Assembly: GCA_002173095.1 (NCBI GenBank)
Contig: NHBK01000009.1
Location: 558,001 to 622,000 of the forward strand
Source of the DNA: Hyphomonadaceae bacterium TMED5
GTDB taxonomy: Bacteria > Pseudomonadota > Alphaproteobacteria > Caulobacterales > Hyphomonadaceae
Direction of reading: 5' to 3'
Length of the DNA: 64,000 nucleotides
Below the pieces are notes generated by a model that worked only from the letters and a program-made list of their open reading frames with translations, searched no databases and had not been told where the DNA came from. The translations under genes were made by a program, and so were the position numbers. Shown here piece after piece: positions 36,099-44,725 of the stretch (positions are counted from its first letter, which is position 1; each line of letters opens with the position of its first letter).

Positions 36099-36421
36099 GC
36101 GAGACCTCTACAGATGAACTGACACCGGACACCAAGCCGGCAAAGTATTCCGGAGACCGCTATTTCGGCTGGACGAGCCATCCGAAAGCCGGGCTCATCA
36201 TCTTTATCTTTGTTGGCGTTCTGTCGCTGGGCCTGGCGGTCGCGGACTTCTTCGTGCATCGACACGAATACATCCACATTGCCGAGTTCAAAATGTTCTA
36301 CGCGCTTTACGGCTTCATCGCCTTTGGCGGCGTGGTTCTGAGCGGCTGGCCGTTGCGTAAGCTTCTGGGCCGTCCGGAAAACTATTACGAGCCGGAAGAA
36401 GGGGAGTCTGACAATGGGTGA
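36095..36421 (+). CDS. Small two-helix membrane protein of the Mrp operon
   Basis: 108 residues with two membrane segments (GLIIFIFVGVLSLGLAVADFF; MFYALYGFIAFGGVVLSGW). The N-terminus is hydrophilic with Tyr/Trp (YFGWTSHP), and the C-terminus has an acidic tail EPEEGESDNG. I do not recognise a family. Overlaps of 4 and 8 bp with its neighbours show it belongs to the operon, so it is probably an accessory or assembly subunit. Confidence 0.8.
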   Translation: MSETSTDELTPDTKPAKYSGDRYFGWTSHPKAGLIIFIFVGVLSLGLAVADFFVHRHEYIHIAEFKMFYALYGFIAFGGVVLSGWPLRKLLGRPENYYEPEEGESDNG

Positions 36422-38201
36422 AGGCTTGATGTCACTTCTCGCGCATACCAATCCGGGCTTTATCGTCATTCTGGCCGGTATGCTGGCTTATGTGGTTCGC
36501 CCGAGCCTGCCGCGCGCGATCATCACCATTGGTGGTCCTCTGCTCGGCCTCGCAGCGCTTGTTCTGCATGGCGCAATCAGCGAGCCGCTGGCGACGCTGC
36601 GTATGCTCGATCTCACCCTGGTCCTCTATCAGGTTGAGCGCGCCTCTATTGTATTTGGTCTGGCGTTTCTGATCGCTGCCACGGTAAACTCGATTTACGC
36701 GCTTCACCAGAAGGATCCGCTGCAGGATTCTATGGCGCTTATCTATGCAGGCGCGGCCATTGCAGCGACCTTTGCTGGCGACCTGATGACGGTGTTCATC
36801 TTCTGGGAGCTGACAGCGATTTCGTCTGTTTTCCTCATTCTGAAGTCCGGTACGCCGGAAGCTTACAAAGCCAGCATGCGTTATCTGGGCATTCAGATAT
36901 TCTCTGGTGTGCTTTTGCTTATGGGCTCAGCCTTCATTATGGGCGAGTTCGGTACGCTTGAGTTTGATGCCTTCCTGTCTGACGGTGAAGGTCTTAGCCT
37001 GTCTGACGATCCGGGCGCCATCTTCCTGCTGGTTGCACTCGGCATTAAGGCTGCATTCCCGCTCATGCATAACTGGCTTCAGGATAGCTATCCTAAGGCC
37101 ACGCCGACGGGCGCGGTTGTGCTGTCTGCCTTTACGACCAAGCTGGCTGTTTATGCTCTGCTTCGGTTCTTCCCGGGCGAAGATGCGCTGATCTGGATTG
37201 GTGCGATCATGACCGTCTTCCCGGTCTTCTTCGCGGTTATTGAAAACGATCTGCGCAAGGTTCTGGCTTACTCGCTGAACAACCAGGTCGGCTTCATGGT
37301 CTGTGCGATTGGTATTGGCACGCCGCTGGCGCTGAACGGCGCTGCTGCGCACGCCTTCTGTCACATCATCTATAAGGGCCTTCTCTTCATGAGTATGGGC
37401 GCTGTGATGTACCGCACAGGTACGACGAAGGCGACTGAGCTGGGCGGCCTCTACCGCACCATGCCGTTTACTGCGATCTTCTGTATCATCGGTGCAGCAT
37501 CGATTTCGGCTTTCCCGCTCTTCTCAGGTTTTGTTGCAAAGTCTCTGACGATGAGCGCTGTCGGTCACGAGCATATGACTGTGATCTGGATGATGCTGCT
37601 CTTTGCGTCCGCGGGCGTGCTTGAGCACTCTGGTATCAAAATCCCATTCTTTGCCTTCTTCGCACATGACAGCGGTAAGCGACCTAAAGAAGCACCGTTC
37701 AATATGCTGCTTGCGATGGGTATTGCGGCCTTCTTCTGTGTGTGGCTCGGCTTCCCATTCCTGGGCGGTACGGAATTCCTCTATGGATTACTGCCATATC
37801 AGGAAGAGGCGTCAGCTTATCTGGATCAAAGTCTGTGGACCACCGATCACGTGCTCACGCAGATGCAGCTTCTGGTCTTCGCCGCACTGGCCTTCATCGT
37901 GCTGAACCGCGTGAAGCTATATCCGCCAGAGAAACGCGGTGTCGTGCTCGATTTCGACTGGGTATACCGCCGACCGCTGTATTACGGCCTGGTATGGGTT
38001 GGTGATGTCTGGGCGAAGGTTGGACCGGCTATGACCGGTGCTGCCCAACGCCTGTCGCGCAAAGTATATGACAGAATCGAAGCGACATTCAGCCCTCAGG
38101 GTGAGCTCAGCCGGGGGCCATTGTCTGCAGGTATGGCAATCTGGACCAGTATTGTATTGGCAGTTGTTATGGTTCTGGCACTTATTGCCGGCCCTAACTA
38201 A
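36414..38201 (+). CDS. Third NuoL/MrpD-like proton-conducting subunit
   Basis: 595 residues with about 15 helices. LMTVFIFWELTAISSVFLILKSG is the TM5 Glu region, AAFPLMHNWLQDSYPKATPTG the TM7 segment, and RKVLAYSLNNQVGFMVCAIGI follows. The length suits a NuoL-like or N-terminal MrpA-like subunit that lacks the MrpA C-terminal domains; those appear separately as the DUF4040 gene and mrpB. It is the last gene of the operon, followed by a strong terminator. Confidence 0.9.
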   Translation: MGEGLMSLLAHTNPGFIVILAGMLAYVVRPSLPRAIITIGGPLLGLAALVLHGAISEPLATLRMLDLTLVLYQVERASIVFGLAFLIAATVNSIYALHQKDPLQDSMALIYAGAAIAATFAGDLMTVFIFWELTAISSVFLILKSGTPEAYKASMRYLGIQIFSGVLLLMGSAFIMGEFGTLEFDAFLSDGEGLSLSDDPGAIFLLVALGIKAAFPLMHNWLQDSYPKATPTGAVVLSAFTTKLAVYALLRFFPGEDALIWIGAIMTVFPVFFAVIENDLRKVLAYSLNNQVGFMVCAIGIGTPLALNGAAAHAFCHIIYKGLLFMSMGAVMYRTGTTKATELGGLYRTMPFTAIFCIIGAASISAFPLFSGFVAKSLTMSAVGHEHMTVIWMMLLFASAGVLEHSGIKIPFFAFFAHDSGKRPKEAPFNMLLAMGIAAFFCVWLGFPFLGGTEFLYGLLPYQEEASAYLDQSLWTTDHVLTQMQLLVFAALAFIVLNRVKLYPPEKRGVVLDFDWVYRRPLYYGLVWVGDVWAKVGPAMTGAAQRLSRKVYDRIEATFSPQGELSRGPLSAGMAIWTSIVLAVVMVLALIAGPN

Positions 38202-38227
38202 GCTCGATCTTTCAGTCAGCTATCTGG

Positions 38228-38251
38228 AAAAGGCGCTTCGGCGCCTTTTTT
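38228..38251 (+). terminator. Intrinsic terminator of the Mrp operon
   Basis: AAAAGGCGC (38228-38236) pairs with GCGCCTTTT (38241-38249) around a TTCG tetraloop, with T's continuing after the stem. A textbook terminator. Confidence 0.95.
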
Positions 38252-38662
38252 GTGTTGCGCCGCAGCATGGACGTTGAGTTAAAGGCAAGATTCACGTATA
38301 TACAACCTTAGATAAACATGAACACGTCTATAAAACTACGTAATTTCAGAAGTTTCTAAAATTACCTTGCATATTGCTTCGCAGCATTCTGGCCGATTTC
38401 CCCGACGGATAACGTTGCGAAAGCCCCGATATAAAGGGACGAATTCAATGAGTATTATAAGAATAAAGTATTAGATCAATCGTTCTAATTGTGCGATGCA
38501 ATATTCATGCTTTATATTCATAAGAAGTTGTGCTGCGAATAATATTTCACCTTGATTGTTTATTTCGTCTTGATTTCAGAAGCTTTTGGATAATTATATT
38601 GTATATAGTAAGAACCTTAAAAGCACAGAACAGACCCTAAAAAGGGCTCGGGGAGGCTAACA
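38252..38662 (+). promoter_or_regulatory. AT-rich leader of the mucR gene
   Basis: This 411-bp gene-free region is far more AT-rich than its surroundings and has many T-A steps, the kind of target MucR proteins bind, so autoregulation is plausible. It contains an inverted repeat ATTAGA-N8-TCTAAT (38470-38489) and a direct repeat ATATTCAT at 38501 and 38514 (13-bp period). Before the gene TTGATT and ATTATA lie 17 bp apart, a weak promoter candidate. I see no reading frame or RNA gene. Confidence 0.5.
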
Positions 38663-39091
38663 ATGACAACAACACTAAGCCACGAAATGGATGCAGATAC
38701 GAACGCACAATTAATTCAGATGACGTCTGAAGTTGTCGCCGCTTATGTAAGTAATAATCCTGTACAGGCGAGCGACCTTCCGAATGTTATCGAACGGGTG
38801 CATGCGACGATCCGCGATCTGTCCGTTGGTTCACCTGCGGAAGCGCCGAAAGACATTTCGCCAGCTGTTTCCGTACGCAAATCCATTACGCCAGATTATC
38901 TGGTGTGTCTGGAAGACGGAAAACGCTTTAAATCCCTGAAGCGCCATCTCCGGTCCAAGTATAATCTGTCACCGGAAGAGTATCGCGAGAAATGGGGTTT
39001 ACCTGCGGATTATCCGATGGTAGCGCCAAACTACGCCAAACAGCGCTCCGAACTTGCTAAGCAAATGGGCCTGGGGCAATCAAAAGCCTAA
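38663..39091 (+). CDS. mucR: MucR/Ros family transcriptional regulator
   Basis: 142 residues. The N-terminal oligomerisation part is followed by the Ros/MucR zinc-finger-like domain VCLEDGKRFKSLKRHLRSKY and the invariant NLSPEEYREKWGL. Cys82, Asp85 and His95 are present, but the position of the second His is Tyr100, so zinc binding may be absent, as in several MucR proteins. MucR proteins are H-NS-like silencers; in Caulobacter they also act with the cell-cycle regulators CtrA and SciP. A strong ribosome binding site (ggggagg) precedes the start. Confidence 0.95.
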   Translation: MTTTLSHEMDADTNAQLIQMTSEVVAAYVSNNPVQASDLPNVIERVHATIRDLSVGSPAEAPKDISPAVSVRKSITPDYLVCLEDGKRFKSLKRHLRSKYNLSPEEYREKWGLPADYPMVAPNYAKQRSELAKQMGLGQSKA

Positions 39092-39188
39092 TATAGAGTC
39101 GATGATTGCTTATCGTTTCGCTTTCGAAACAAGAATTACAAAGAAAAAGTGAATAAAGGTTAAAATTAGGCTTGGCGACTGATTCGAA

Positions 39189-39203
39189 TTAACCGATGTT
39201 AAC
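39189..39203 (+). promoter_or_regulatory. CtrA-like half-site pair
   Basis: TTAA-CCGATG-TTAAC (39189-39203) resembles the N6 variant of the CtrA box (TTAA-N6/7-TTAA), 28 bp before the PAS-protein start. A third TTAA at 39212 forms a palindrome TTAACC-ATCAA-GGTTAA with the second. Such short motifs occur by chance, so this is a weak call. Confidence 0.3.
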
Positions 39204-39230
39204 CATCAAGGTTAATCAAACAGGCGCGAT

Positions 39231-39746
39231 ATGGACCGGAAACTGAAACAGGTTCTTTCCCAGGATCAGGCTAAGCTTCTGAAATACTGGACAGGCAAAT
39301 GTTCAGAAGGACGTTTGCCTGTTCGTAAAGAGATTAGCCCTGCCGATCTGATCTTTTGTCTGTCGAGTATTTCAATACTCGAGCAGAAAGAGGGTGAGGA
39401 GTTCACTTTCCGTCTCACTGGCTCCAGTCTTAAAGATATTCTTGGACAAGAGTGCCGCGGGCGCTGCGTTTCTGATGAATGCGGCAATGAGGTTCCGTGG
39501 GCGATCGCGCTGCGTCGCTGTCAGGCAACGAACTCTCCTGTGTTCGGCGTCACGCCTGTCGGGCACCGCAGAAGCCATCACTGGATGCGTATGCCGCTTC
39601 AGCCTGATGAGAATGGCCGCCAGTGTATTTTGTGTTTTGACCGGATCCAGTTTGATGAAAACTGTGATGGTCCTCGCCGCGAGATGATGTTTGTCACGGC
39701 CGATATGGCGCGCAATGCGGCGCCGGTTCATCAGAACGTATACTGA
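39231..39746 (+). CDS. PAS-domain protein (PAS_5-like)
   Basis: 171 residues. The layout LSQDQAKLLKYWTGKC...RKEISPADLIFCLSSISILEQ...FTFRLTGSSLKDILGQE is that of the alphaproteobacterial PAS_5 family, in which a single PAS fold stands alone. Six cysteines are present in the second half. It is probably a small sensor or regulator; no ligand is known. A CtrA-like site lies just upstream. Confidence 0.75.
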   Translation: MDRKLKQVLSQDQAKLLKYWTGKCSEGRLPVRKEISPADLIFCLSSISILEQKEGEEFTFRLTGSSLKDILGQECRGRCVSDECGNEVPWAIALRRCQATNSPVFGVTPVGHRRSHHWMRMPLQPDENGRQCILCFDRIQFDENCDGPRREMMFVTADMARNAAPVHQNVY

Positions 39747-39775
39747 TCCAACGATTTAAGTTCAGCCATTGTCCG

Positions 39776-39803
39776 CCCCGGTCGCATGGCACGGGGTGTT
39801 TTA
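39776..39803 (+). terminator. Possible terminator after PAS gene
   Basis: CCCCG and CGGGG pair around a 10-nt loop and are followed by TGTTTT. The stem is short, so this is a moderate call. Confidence 0.4.
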
Positions 39804-39900
39804 GTATGGACTCTTGTCGGCGGAAAGGAATATAATCCTACGAACGGAATTATCGCTTAAGGTCCTGGCTTAAACGATAGTCAGACAAAGTTGGTGGGAT

Positions 39901-40278
39901 ATGACGAAGGATACACAAGAAACGGGGCGATTGATTTCAGACCTGGTCAGCAGTGTGACGGGGCGGCCCAGAGAGGCACTCGTCTCTGGCGATCGAGGCG
40001 CCGTGCCGGTCGCACGGGCGCGACAGGTGGCAATGTATATCGCCCATACTTCGTTCTCTTACAGTCTGGCTTGCGTGGGTGAGATGTTCGGCCGTGATAA
40101 ATCGACCGTCGCTCATGCCGTGCACTTCATTGAAGACATGCGCGAAGAGCCGGAGTTCGATATATGGATGGAAGATCTGGAAGCGGCAGTACAGCAGATT
40201 ATGCGTCTGTCACCGCGTGCGCAGACTGTGTTGCGCGGCGTCTGGCGGCCTCAACCTGCTGATACCATATCTGTTTAG
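39901..40278 (+). CDS. Free-standing DnaA domain IV-like DNA-binding protein
   Basis: 125 residues. The segment VARARQVAMYIAHTSFSYSLACVGEMFGRDKSTVAHAVHFIED is unmistakably DnaA domain IV: the helix-turn-helix that reads DnaA boxes (RARQVAMYI; RDKSTVAHA, where DnaA has RDHTTVLHA). There is no AAA+ domain. It could compete with DnaA at DnaA boxes or regulate genes. Similar proteins exist in alphaproteobacteria without an assigned role. Confidence 0.82.
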   Translation: MTKDTQETGRLISDLVSSVTGRPREALVSGDRGAVPVARARQVAMYIAHTSFSYSLACVGEMFGRDKSTVAHAVHFIEDMREEPEFDIWMEDLEAAVQQIMRLSPRAQTVLRGVWRPQPADTISV

Positions 40279-40280
40279 CT

Positions 40281-40706
40281 TCAGACGGCGCCTGTGCTGG
40301 CCCGGGCGAGGTTTCTGATCCGCTCAAGCATGGAGCGCAGGCCATTGGCTCGCTGCGCACTGAGCGCGTCTGTAAGGCCAATCTCGTCCAGAAAAGCCGG
40401 GGCATCAAAGCTAAGGATGTCTGCGCCGTCCTGCCCATTGAAGAGTTCGCTCAACAGGGCGATCAAGCCGGAAACAAGAATGGCATCGGACTGGGCGCGG
40501 AATTTAACTTCGCTGCCTTCACTGTCATCCGGAACAATCCAGACCTGGCTTGCACAGCCGGGGACTTTATAGACGTCAGTCATATCCTCTGAGGTGAGGG
40601 GCGGAAGAGACTTTCCAAGATCGATAATATGTTCATACCGCGCTTCCCAGTCATCAAGGAAAGCGAAGGTGTCTCGAATTTCGTCGGCTTGTGCTTGTAC
40701 GCTCAT
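40281..40706 (-). CDS. sufE: SufE family protein
   Basis: 141 residues. EIRDTFAFLDDWEARYEHIIDLGKSLP and YKVPGCASQVWIV match SufE, with the sulfur-accepting Cys in GCASQVW. SufE takes persulfide from the cysteine desulfurase SufS for Fe-S cluster assembly. It is convergent with the DnaA-like gene, leaving 2 bp. Confidence 0.93.
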   Translation of the reverse strand: MSVQAQADEIRDTFAFLDDWEARYEHIIDLGKSLPPLTSEDMTDVYKVPGCASQVWIVPDDSEGSEVKFRAQSDAILVSGLIALLSELFNGQDGADILSFDAPAFLDEIGLTDALSAQRANGLRSMLERIRNLARASTGAV

Positions 40707-40761
40707 AAATGGCCAGATGGTACAGTTTACGCGCGAAGGGAAGGGGGTAAGGCCGGAAACC

Positions 40762-42009
40762 TTATTCTGCGGTCAGCGATCCCACGCATTCGCCGACATC
40801 GATCAGCGCGTGAACGCCAATACAGAATGGGCGCTCAAATACGTTTCGAGATGCAGACACACACTGAAGAAGGTTCATATGGGCTGTTTCGAAACAAACC
40901 TGTGTTTGAGCGTCATTCAGGCCAGCAGCGAGGAATTCATTCTCTGAATTGGTTTCCTCAAGAATCTGCAGGGCAGCCAGTGTTGCGATATTCCCGCCAG
41001 TACGACGGTGATCATCTGCAATCTGGTAATCGCCTTGTGGCAGGTAAGCCGGAGCAGGGGCAGCGGGCTGAATTTCGCCAATTCCGGGTAGCTCCAGTCC
41101 TGCGCTGGCGGCGCTGACTGTATCCCAGAGCGATGAAGAGCCGCCGAGAGAGCTGGCATTGGCGAGAACGCTGTCCACGTCTGACGAAATGAACAGGTCG
41201 CGGATTTGTTGTGCTTCCGGGCGGCCAATCTCAGCGGCTTCGCGAAGAATACGGGCATCGTCTGCCGGAAGTCCCGGAAGGCGCGCACGCGCCCAGCCCA
41301 GTTGTTGCAGGGAATACGCCTGTTCGCGGATATACTGTCCGGCAACATCGAGGCGGCGGGCATCAGAATCCGTCGCGCCTAATACCAGATCCATCGCATC
41401 ATCCGCGCCGCGAATGGAAAGCGCATAAGTCGGGTCATTGCGCATGCCGAGCAATAGTCGCTCACGACCATACGCGTCTGCAGCCTGAAGGACGCCTTCT
41501 TCATAGGCTTCAGACCGGGAGGCCAGAAGCGCAGAATAGGCGAGCCAGCCAGCGGCCAGACTTTCAGAATTGTGGGTGCCGAGTGTATCCAACGCCGTCG
41601 CAATATCGGCCTGGGATTCCAGCTCGATTTTCAGCGTGGTCACATCGTTCTGGAAGCTGCCATAGGCGATGGCAGACTGGGCCAGAAGGTCTGGATCAGG
41701 CGGCAGAATGACAGGGGCTTCTGCCAGCGTTTCTGCGGATGCGGCCGTCTCTGCGCCATCTGCCGGAATGTCCGGAGGTGTCTGCAATGGGTCGGCTACG
41801 ATCTCAGCCGTTGAGGCTGCGTTGTCTTCGGCCTCGGCGTCATCCTTGATGCTGCCCAGAAATGGCAGGCGAATTTGGGATGTCGAATGAGTGCTGCTGG
41901 TTGAATCCTGCTGCTCAGGACGCGGTTCTGTGTCTTCACCTAATGCACACGGAGCTGGAACAAAGAGGCATCCTGCGGCGAGTCCTGAGAAAACGTATCT
42001 TAGCGACAT
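40762..42009 (-). CDS. Exported hypothetical protein, alphaproteobacterial
   Basis: 415 residues with a signal peptide ending near PCALGED. A Ser/Thr/Ala/Asp-rich linker covers residues 30-100. The rest is helical with SLAAGWLAYSALLASRSEAYEEGV and GWARARLPGLPADDARIL. The last 50 residues carry four cysteines (VCFETAHMNLLQCVSASRN..FCIGVHALIDVGECV), suggesting periplasmic disulfides. This resembles an uncharacterised Caulobacterales family; no function is known. Confidence 0.7.
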   Translation of the reverse strand: MSLRYVFSGLAAGCLFVPAPCALGEDTEPRPEQQDSTSSTHSTSQIRLPFLGSIKDDAEAEDNAASTAEIVADPLQTPPDIPADGAETAASAETLAEAPVILPPDPDLLAQSAIAYGSFQNDVTTLKIELESQADIATALDTLGTHNSESLAAGWLAYSALLASRSEAYEEGVLQAADAYGRERLLLGMRNDPTYALSIRGADDAMDLVLGATDSDARRLDVAGQYIREQAYSLQQLGWARARLPGLPADDARILREAAEIGRPEAQQIRDLFISSDVDSVLANASSLGGSSSLWDTVSAASAGLELPGIGEIQPAAPAPAYLPQGDYQIADDHRRTGGNIATLAALQILEETNSENEFLAAGLNDAQTQVCFETAHMNLLQCVSASRNVFERPFCIGVHALIDVGECVGSLTAE

Positions 42010-42112
42010 AAGCGACTCCCCCGATAGTACGCCGGTTGTTTTGGGTGCTTTGCACCGGAATGTGCACTTGAACCTGAACTTTGATTTAGAATTGTGTAAC
42101 AGAGGTTAATTA

Positions 42113-43717
42113 GTGTTTACAGATTGGTTGCAACACATGGACCAAAAAACAGGAGGGCAGGATTTCTGGATTTCTCCACTTCTGGCCAGCTCCCTGTGGG
42201 TTGGTTTGTGCCTTGCTGTAGCCATAGCAGGTATTGCGACGGGTGTAAGCCTGCAGCTGTCGGTGATTGCAGCTGTTTTTGCAGCCCTGCCAGCACTTCT
42301 CCACATTCTTACCGGCGCAACCAATCGCGGTGAAGGCAGTGAGATCTGGATTGTCTTTTCCTGGATCATTGTTGGCCTGGTCGCTGTCTTGTTCTCTGGC
42401 GCTGCCGTTTCGCCGCTTATTATCATGCTGGCGCTTGGGCCAATGCATGCGCTGTCTCTGGCGCGCTTCCGGCTCGGGCTGGAAGCCAGTATTTTTGCGG
42501 GCATTGGGTTTCTCGGCATTGCGGCGGTTTCGGTGTTCGGCCTGCCAATGCCGGCTACAGAAAGTTTTGGTGTTCTGATCGGTCTCGCTGCGCTGATTAG
42601 CGTGCTTCAGATTGGTGTGTTTGCTGCGTCTGCTGGCGGGGGGATCGCAGAGCGCCGGGAGCAGAACCGTCAGATTGATCAATGGATTAACACACTGTCC
42701 GATACGCCGGTTCTGATCATTTCAATGGATCAGCGTCGCCGGGTGAAATCATGGATTGGCGATCTGCGTCTTCTTCCGGGTATGACCTCTGCCAAACTGG
42801 CATACGGAAACATGCAGGACATTCTGGTCGATCCGTATTCGGCAATCCGTAATATCGGTTCGGGTGAGCCTGTTGTTCTGCGCCCAGAGTTTGGCGAAGA
42901 ACTTGCCGCTGATTTTCTGTCGACCCGCGATGGGTATCGCCTTGTCATCACACGCCCGCACCAGAATGCGGCTTTGGTGTCGCCTGAACAGCTCGCTGCT
43001 GCTGAACTGGCAGGGCAGGGCTATAATGAAGAGGCGATCTGGGTTGCGAGCCTTGGTCATGAACTTCGCAATATGCTGAACCCGGTCGGCGGCTATTCAG
43101 ACCTTATTCTGTCAGAGCCAGCTGGACCTGTTGCAGAGCCCTATAAGAATTTTGCCCGCAGCATCAAACAAGGCGCAGAACATTTGGGACTTCTTGTCGA
43201 TGACCTGATGACGGCGGCCAAAGGGCGGTCAGGGCGTTTGCGCCTTGAACCGGAAGACCTTGATGTCATGCTGGAAGCTGAAGATGCGGTGCGTCTGTTG
43301 CAGTGGCAGGCGGAAGCACACTCAGTCACGGTCAATCTTGCGCCGAATGATGATGCTGAGTTGATGGCGCATCTGGACCGCAAATCGCTGCGCCAGATCC
43401 TGATCAATCTTCTGTCCAATGCTGTGAAATACTCGCCAATGGGACAAGAAGTTGAAGTCAGCGTCGTGCGGAGCGGAGATACGATTGAGATGTCTGTCCG
43501 TGACCATGGCGAGGGCATGCCTGCTGAAGAGTTGGCCCGACTGGGCGAGCCATTCTTTCAGGGCGAAAATGCGAAAGAGCGTCCAGGCACAGGCCTTGGG
43601 CTTTCCATCGTGAAAATGCTCGCAGAGGCCATGGAAGGCAGTGTCACGTTTGAGAGCGTAGAGGGCGAAGGCACATGTGCGATCGTCCGCTTTCCGGCGT
43701 TGAGCGCCCAGTCTTAA
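42113..43717 (+). CDS. Membrane sensor histidine kinase
   Basis: 534 residues from GTG 42113 (agagg 8 nt upstream). Six hydrophobic helices fill residues 20-175, a PAS-like region follows (190-300), then HisKA with phospho-acceptor His316 (ASLGHELRNMLNPVGGYS) and HATPase_c with NLLSNAVKYSP, VRDHGEGMP and GTGLGLSIVKML. The membrane/PAS layout resembles DivJ-type cell-cycle kinases of Caulobacter, but orthology is not shown. The H-box reads HELRNML rather than HELRTPL. No response regulator is adjacent. Confidence 0.87.
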   Translation: MFTDWLQHMDQKTGGQDFWISPLLASSLWVGLCLAVAIAGIATGVSLQLSVIAAVFAALPALLHILTGATNRGEGSEIWIVFSWIIVGLVAVLFSGAAVSPLIIMLALGPMHALSLARFRLGLEASIFAGIGFLGIAAVSVFGLPMPATESFGVLIGLAALISVLQIGVFAASAGGGIAERREQNRQIDQWINTLSDTPVLIISMDQRRRVKSWIGDLRLLPGMTSAKLAYGNMQDILVDPYSAIRNIGSGEPVVLRPEFGEELAADFLSTRDGYRLVITRPHQNAALVSPEQLAAAELAGQGYNEEAIWVASLGHELRNMLNPVGGYSDLILSEPAGPVAEPYKNFARSIKQGAEHLGLLVDDLMTAAKGRSGRLRLEPEDLDVMLEAEDAVRLLQWQAEAHSVTVNLAPNDDAELMAHLDRKSLRQILINLLSNAVKYSPMGQEVEVSVVRSGDTIEMSVRDHGEGMPAEELARLGEPFFQGENAKERPGTGLGLSIVKMLAEAMEGSVTFESVEGEGTCAIVRFPALSAQS

Positions 43718-44652
43718 AGCGCTGGCAGGCGCGAGAAGTAATAGGCCGCAGTAAAGTCGCCGACCTCTACCGTCAGAACACGCGGTTCAGTCTCGCCCGT
43801 GCGCGGGTTGGGCTGGATCAGAATTTCCACACGTTCGCGCGGGTCCAGAGACATTAAAGCTTCCGTCGCCTCGTCGGAGAAAGTGAAGCGCATACGGCGT
43901 TCTTCTGTGTCTTCATCCACAATGACCTCACGCGATGCAGGCCAGTAAGACCGCGTCACAGCGCGTGGCGGCGGGCCGGGCTCATCAGCAAATACAGCAC
44001 CAAGCCAAGGCTCGGAGGCGCGGTCCGGATTGCGGATCAGTAGTCGCGCCGTCGAGGGCTCGACATCCTGTTCGGTGAGGAACAGATCGACGGCCAGATC
44101 GAAAGGCTCTTCGATAAGTGGATTGTCCAGCGGGCGGGAAAAGCTCGCGGGGAAATCGTCCGGGTCGCCAATCGGTGGGGCGAGCAGTCCAAACTGGAAC
44201 AGATAGTCCGGTGTCGAACCATCCTGCACAATGCGCCAGGTATCCCAGCGGCTGCGAGAGGCATTCCAGTCCGCATCGCGGCCGGGGAAGTTCATCACCA
44301 TTGTGCCCACGAAAGCGGAGAACGCATCGCGCAGATAGCCTGCGGCTTGCATGAAGTCAGCATTGCCGCATTCGCGCGTATTGGCATAGCGCGCAACTTC
44401 CTCTGCGGCGAGGTTCAGATCTTCAGGCGTGAAGCCCGCACGGAGAAGCGTACCGCGCGCCTGTAATTGACCTGAGGTCAGGGCAGCGCGCTCCAGATCC
44501 GTAAAGTATCCGCATTTCTCATCGGCGGCCTGAAGCGAGGTGCGCTCAAGAAAGGCCTGCTCGGCGTCACGGAAGACGCGCGGCGCAGTGTCAGCAAAAG
44601 CTGGCGCTGACAGTGCGAGCGACATTCCGAGGGAAAAGAGCAGGTGATTCAT
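43714..44652 (-). CDS. Exported hypothetical protein
   Basis: 312 residues with a signal peptide (SLGMSLALSAPAFAD). The N-terminal half is helical with two Cys (CGYFTDLERAAL, TRECGNADF). The C-terminal half is beta-rich and ends VEVGDFTAAYYFSRLPAL. I recognise no domain. It is convergent with the histidine kinase (4-bp overlap). Confidence 0.65.
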   Translation of the reverse strand: MNHLLFSLGMSLALSAPAFADTAPRVFRDAEQAFLERTSLQAADEKCGYFTDLERAALTSGQLQARGTLLRAGFTPEDLNLAAEEVARYANTRECGNADFMQAAGYLRDAFSAFVGTMVMNFPGRDADWNASRSRWDTWRIVQDGSTPDYLFQFGLLAPPIGDPDDFPASFSRPLDNPLIEEPFDLAVDLFLTEQDVEPSTARLLIRNPDRASEPWLGAVFADEPGPPPRAVTRSYWPASREVIVDEDTEERRMRFTFSDEATEALMSLDPRERVEILIQPNPRTGETEPRVLTVEVGDFTAAYYFSRLPAL

Positions 44653-44725
44653 GCCGCAAAAAATAATTAATCAGTCTTTCCGCTTCGTAAATGCGGTGCG
44701 GCTGAACCATGTTCGAACTGCGGAA

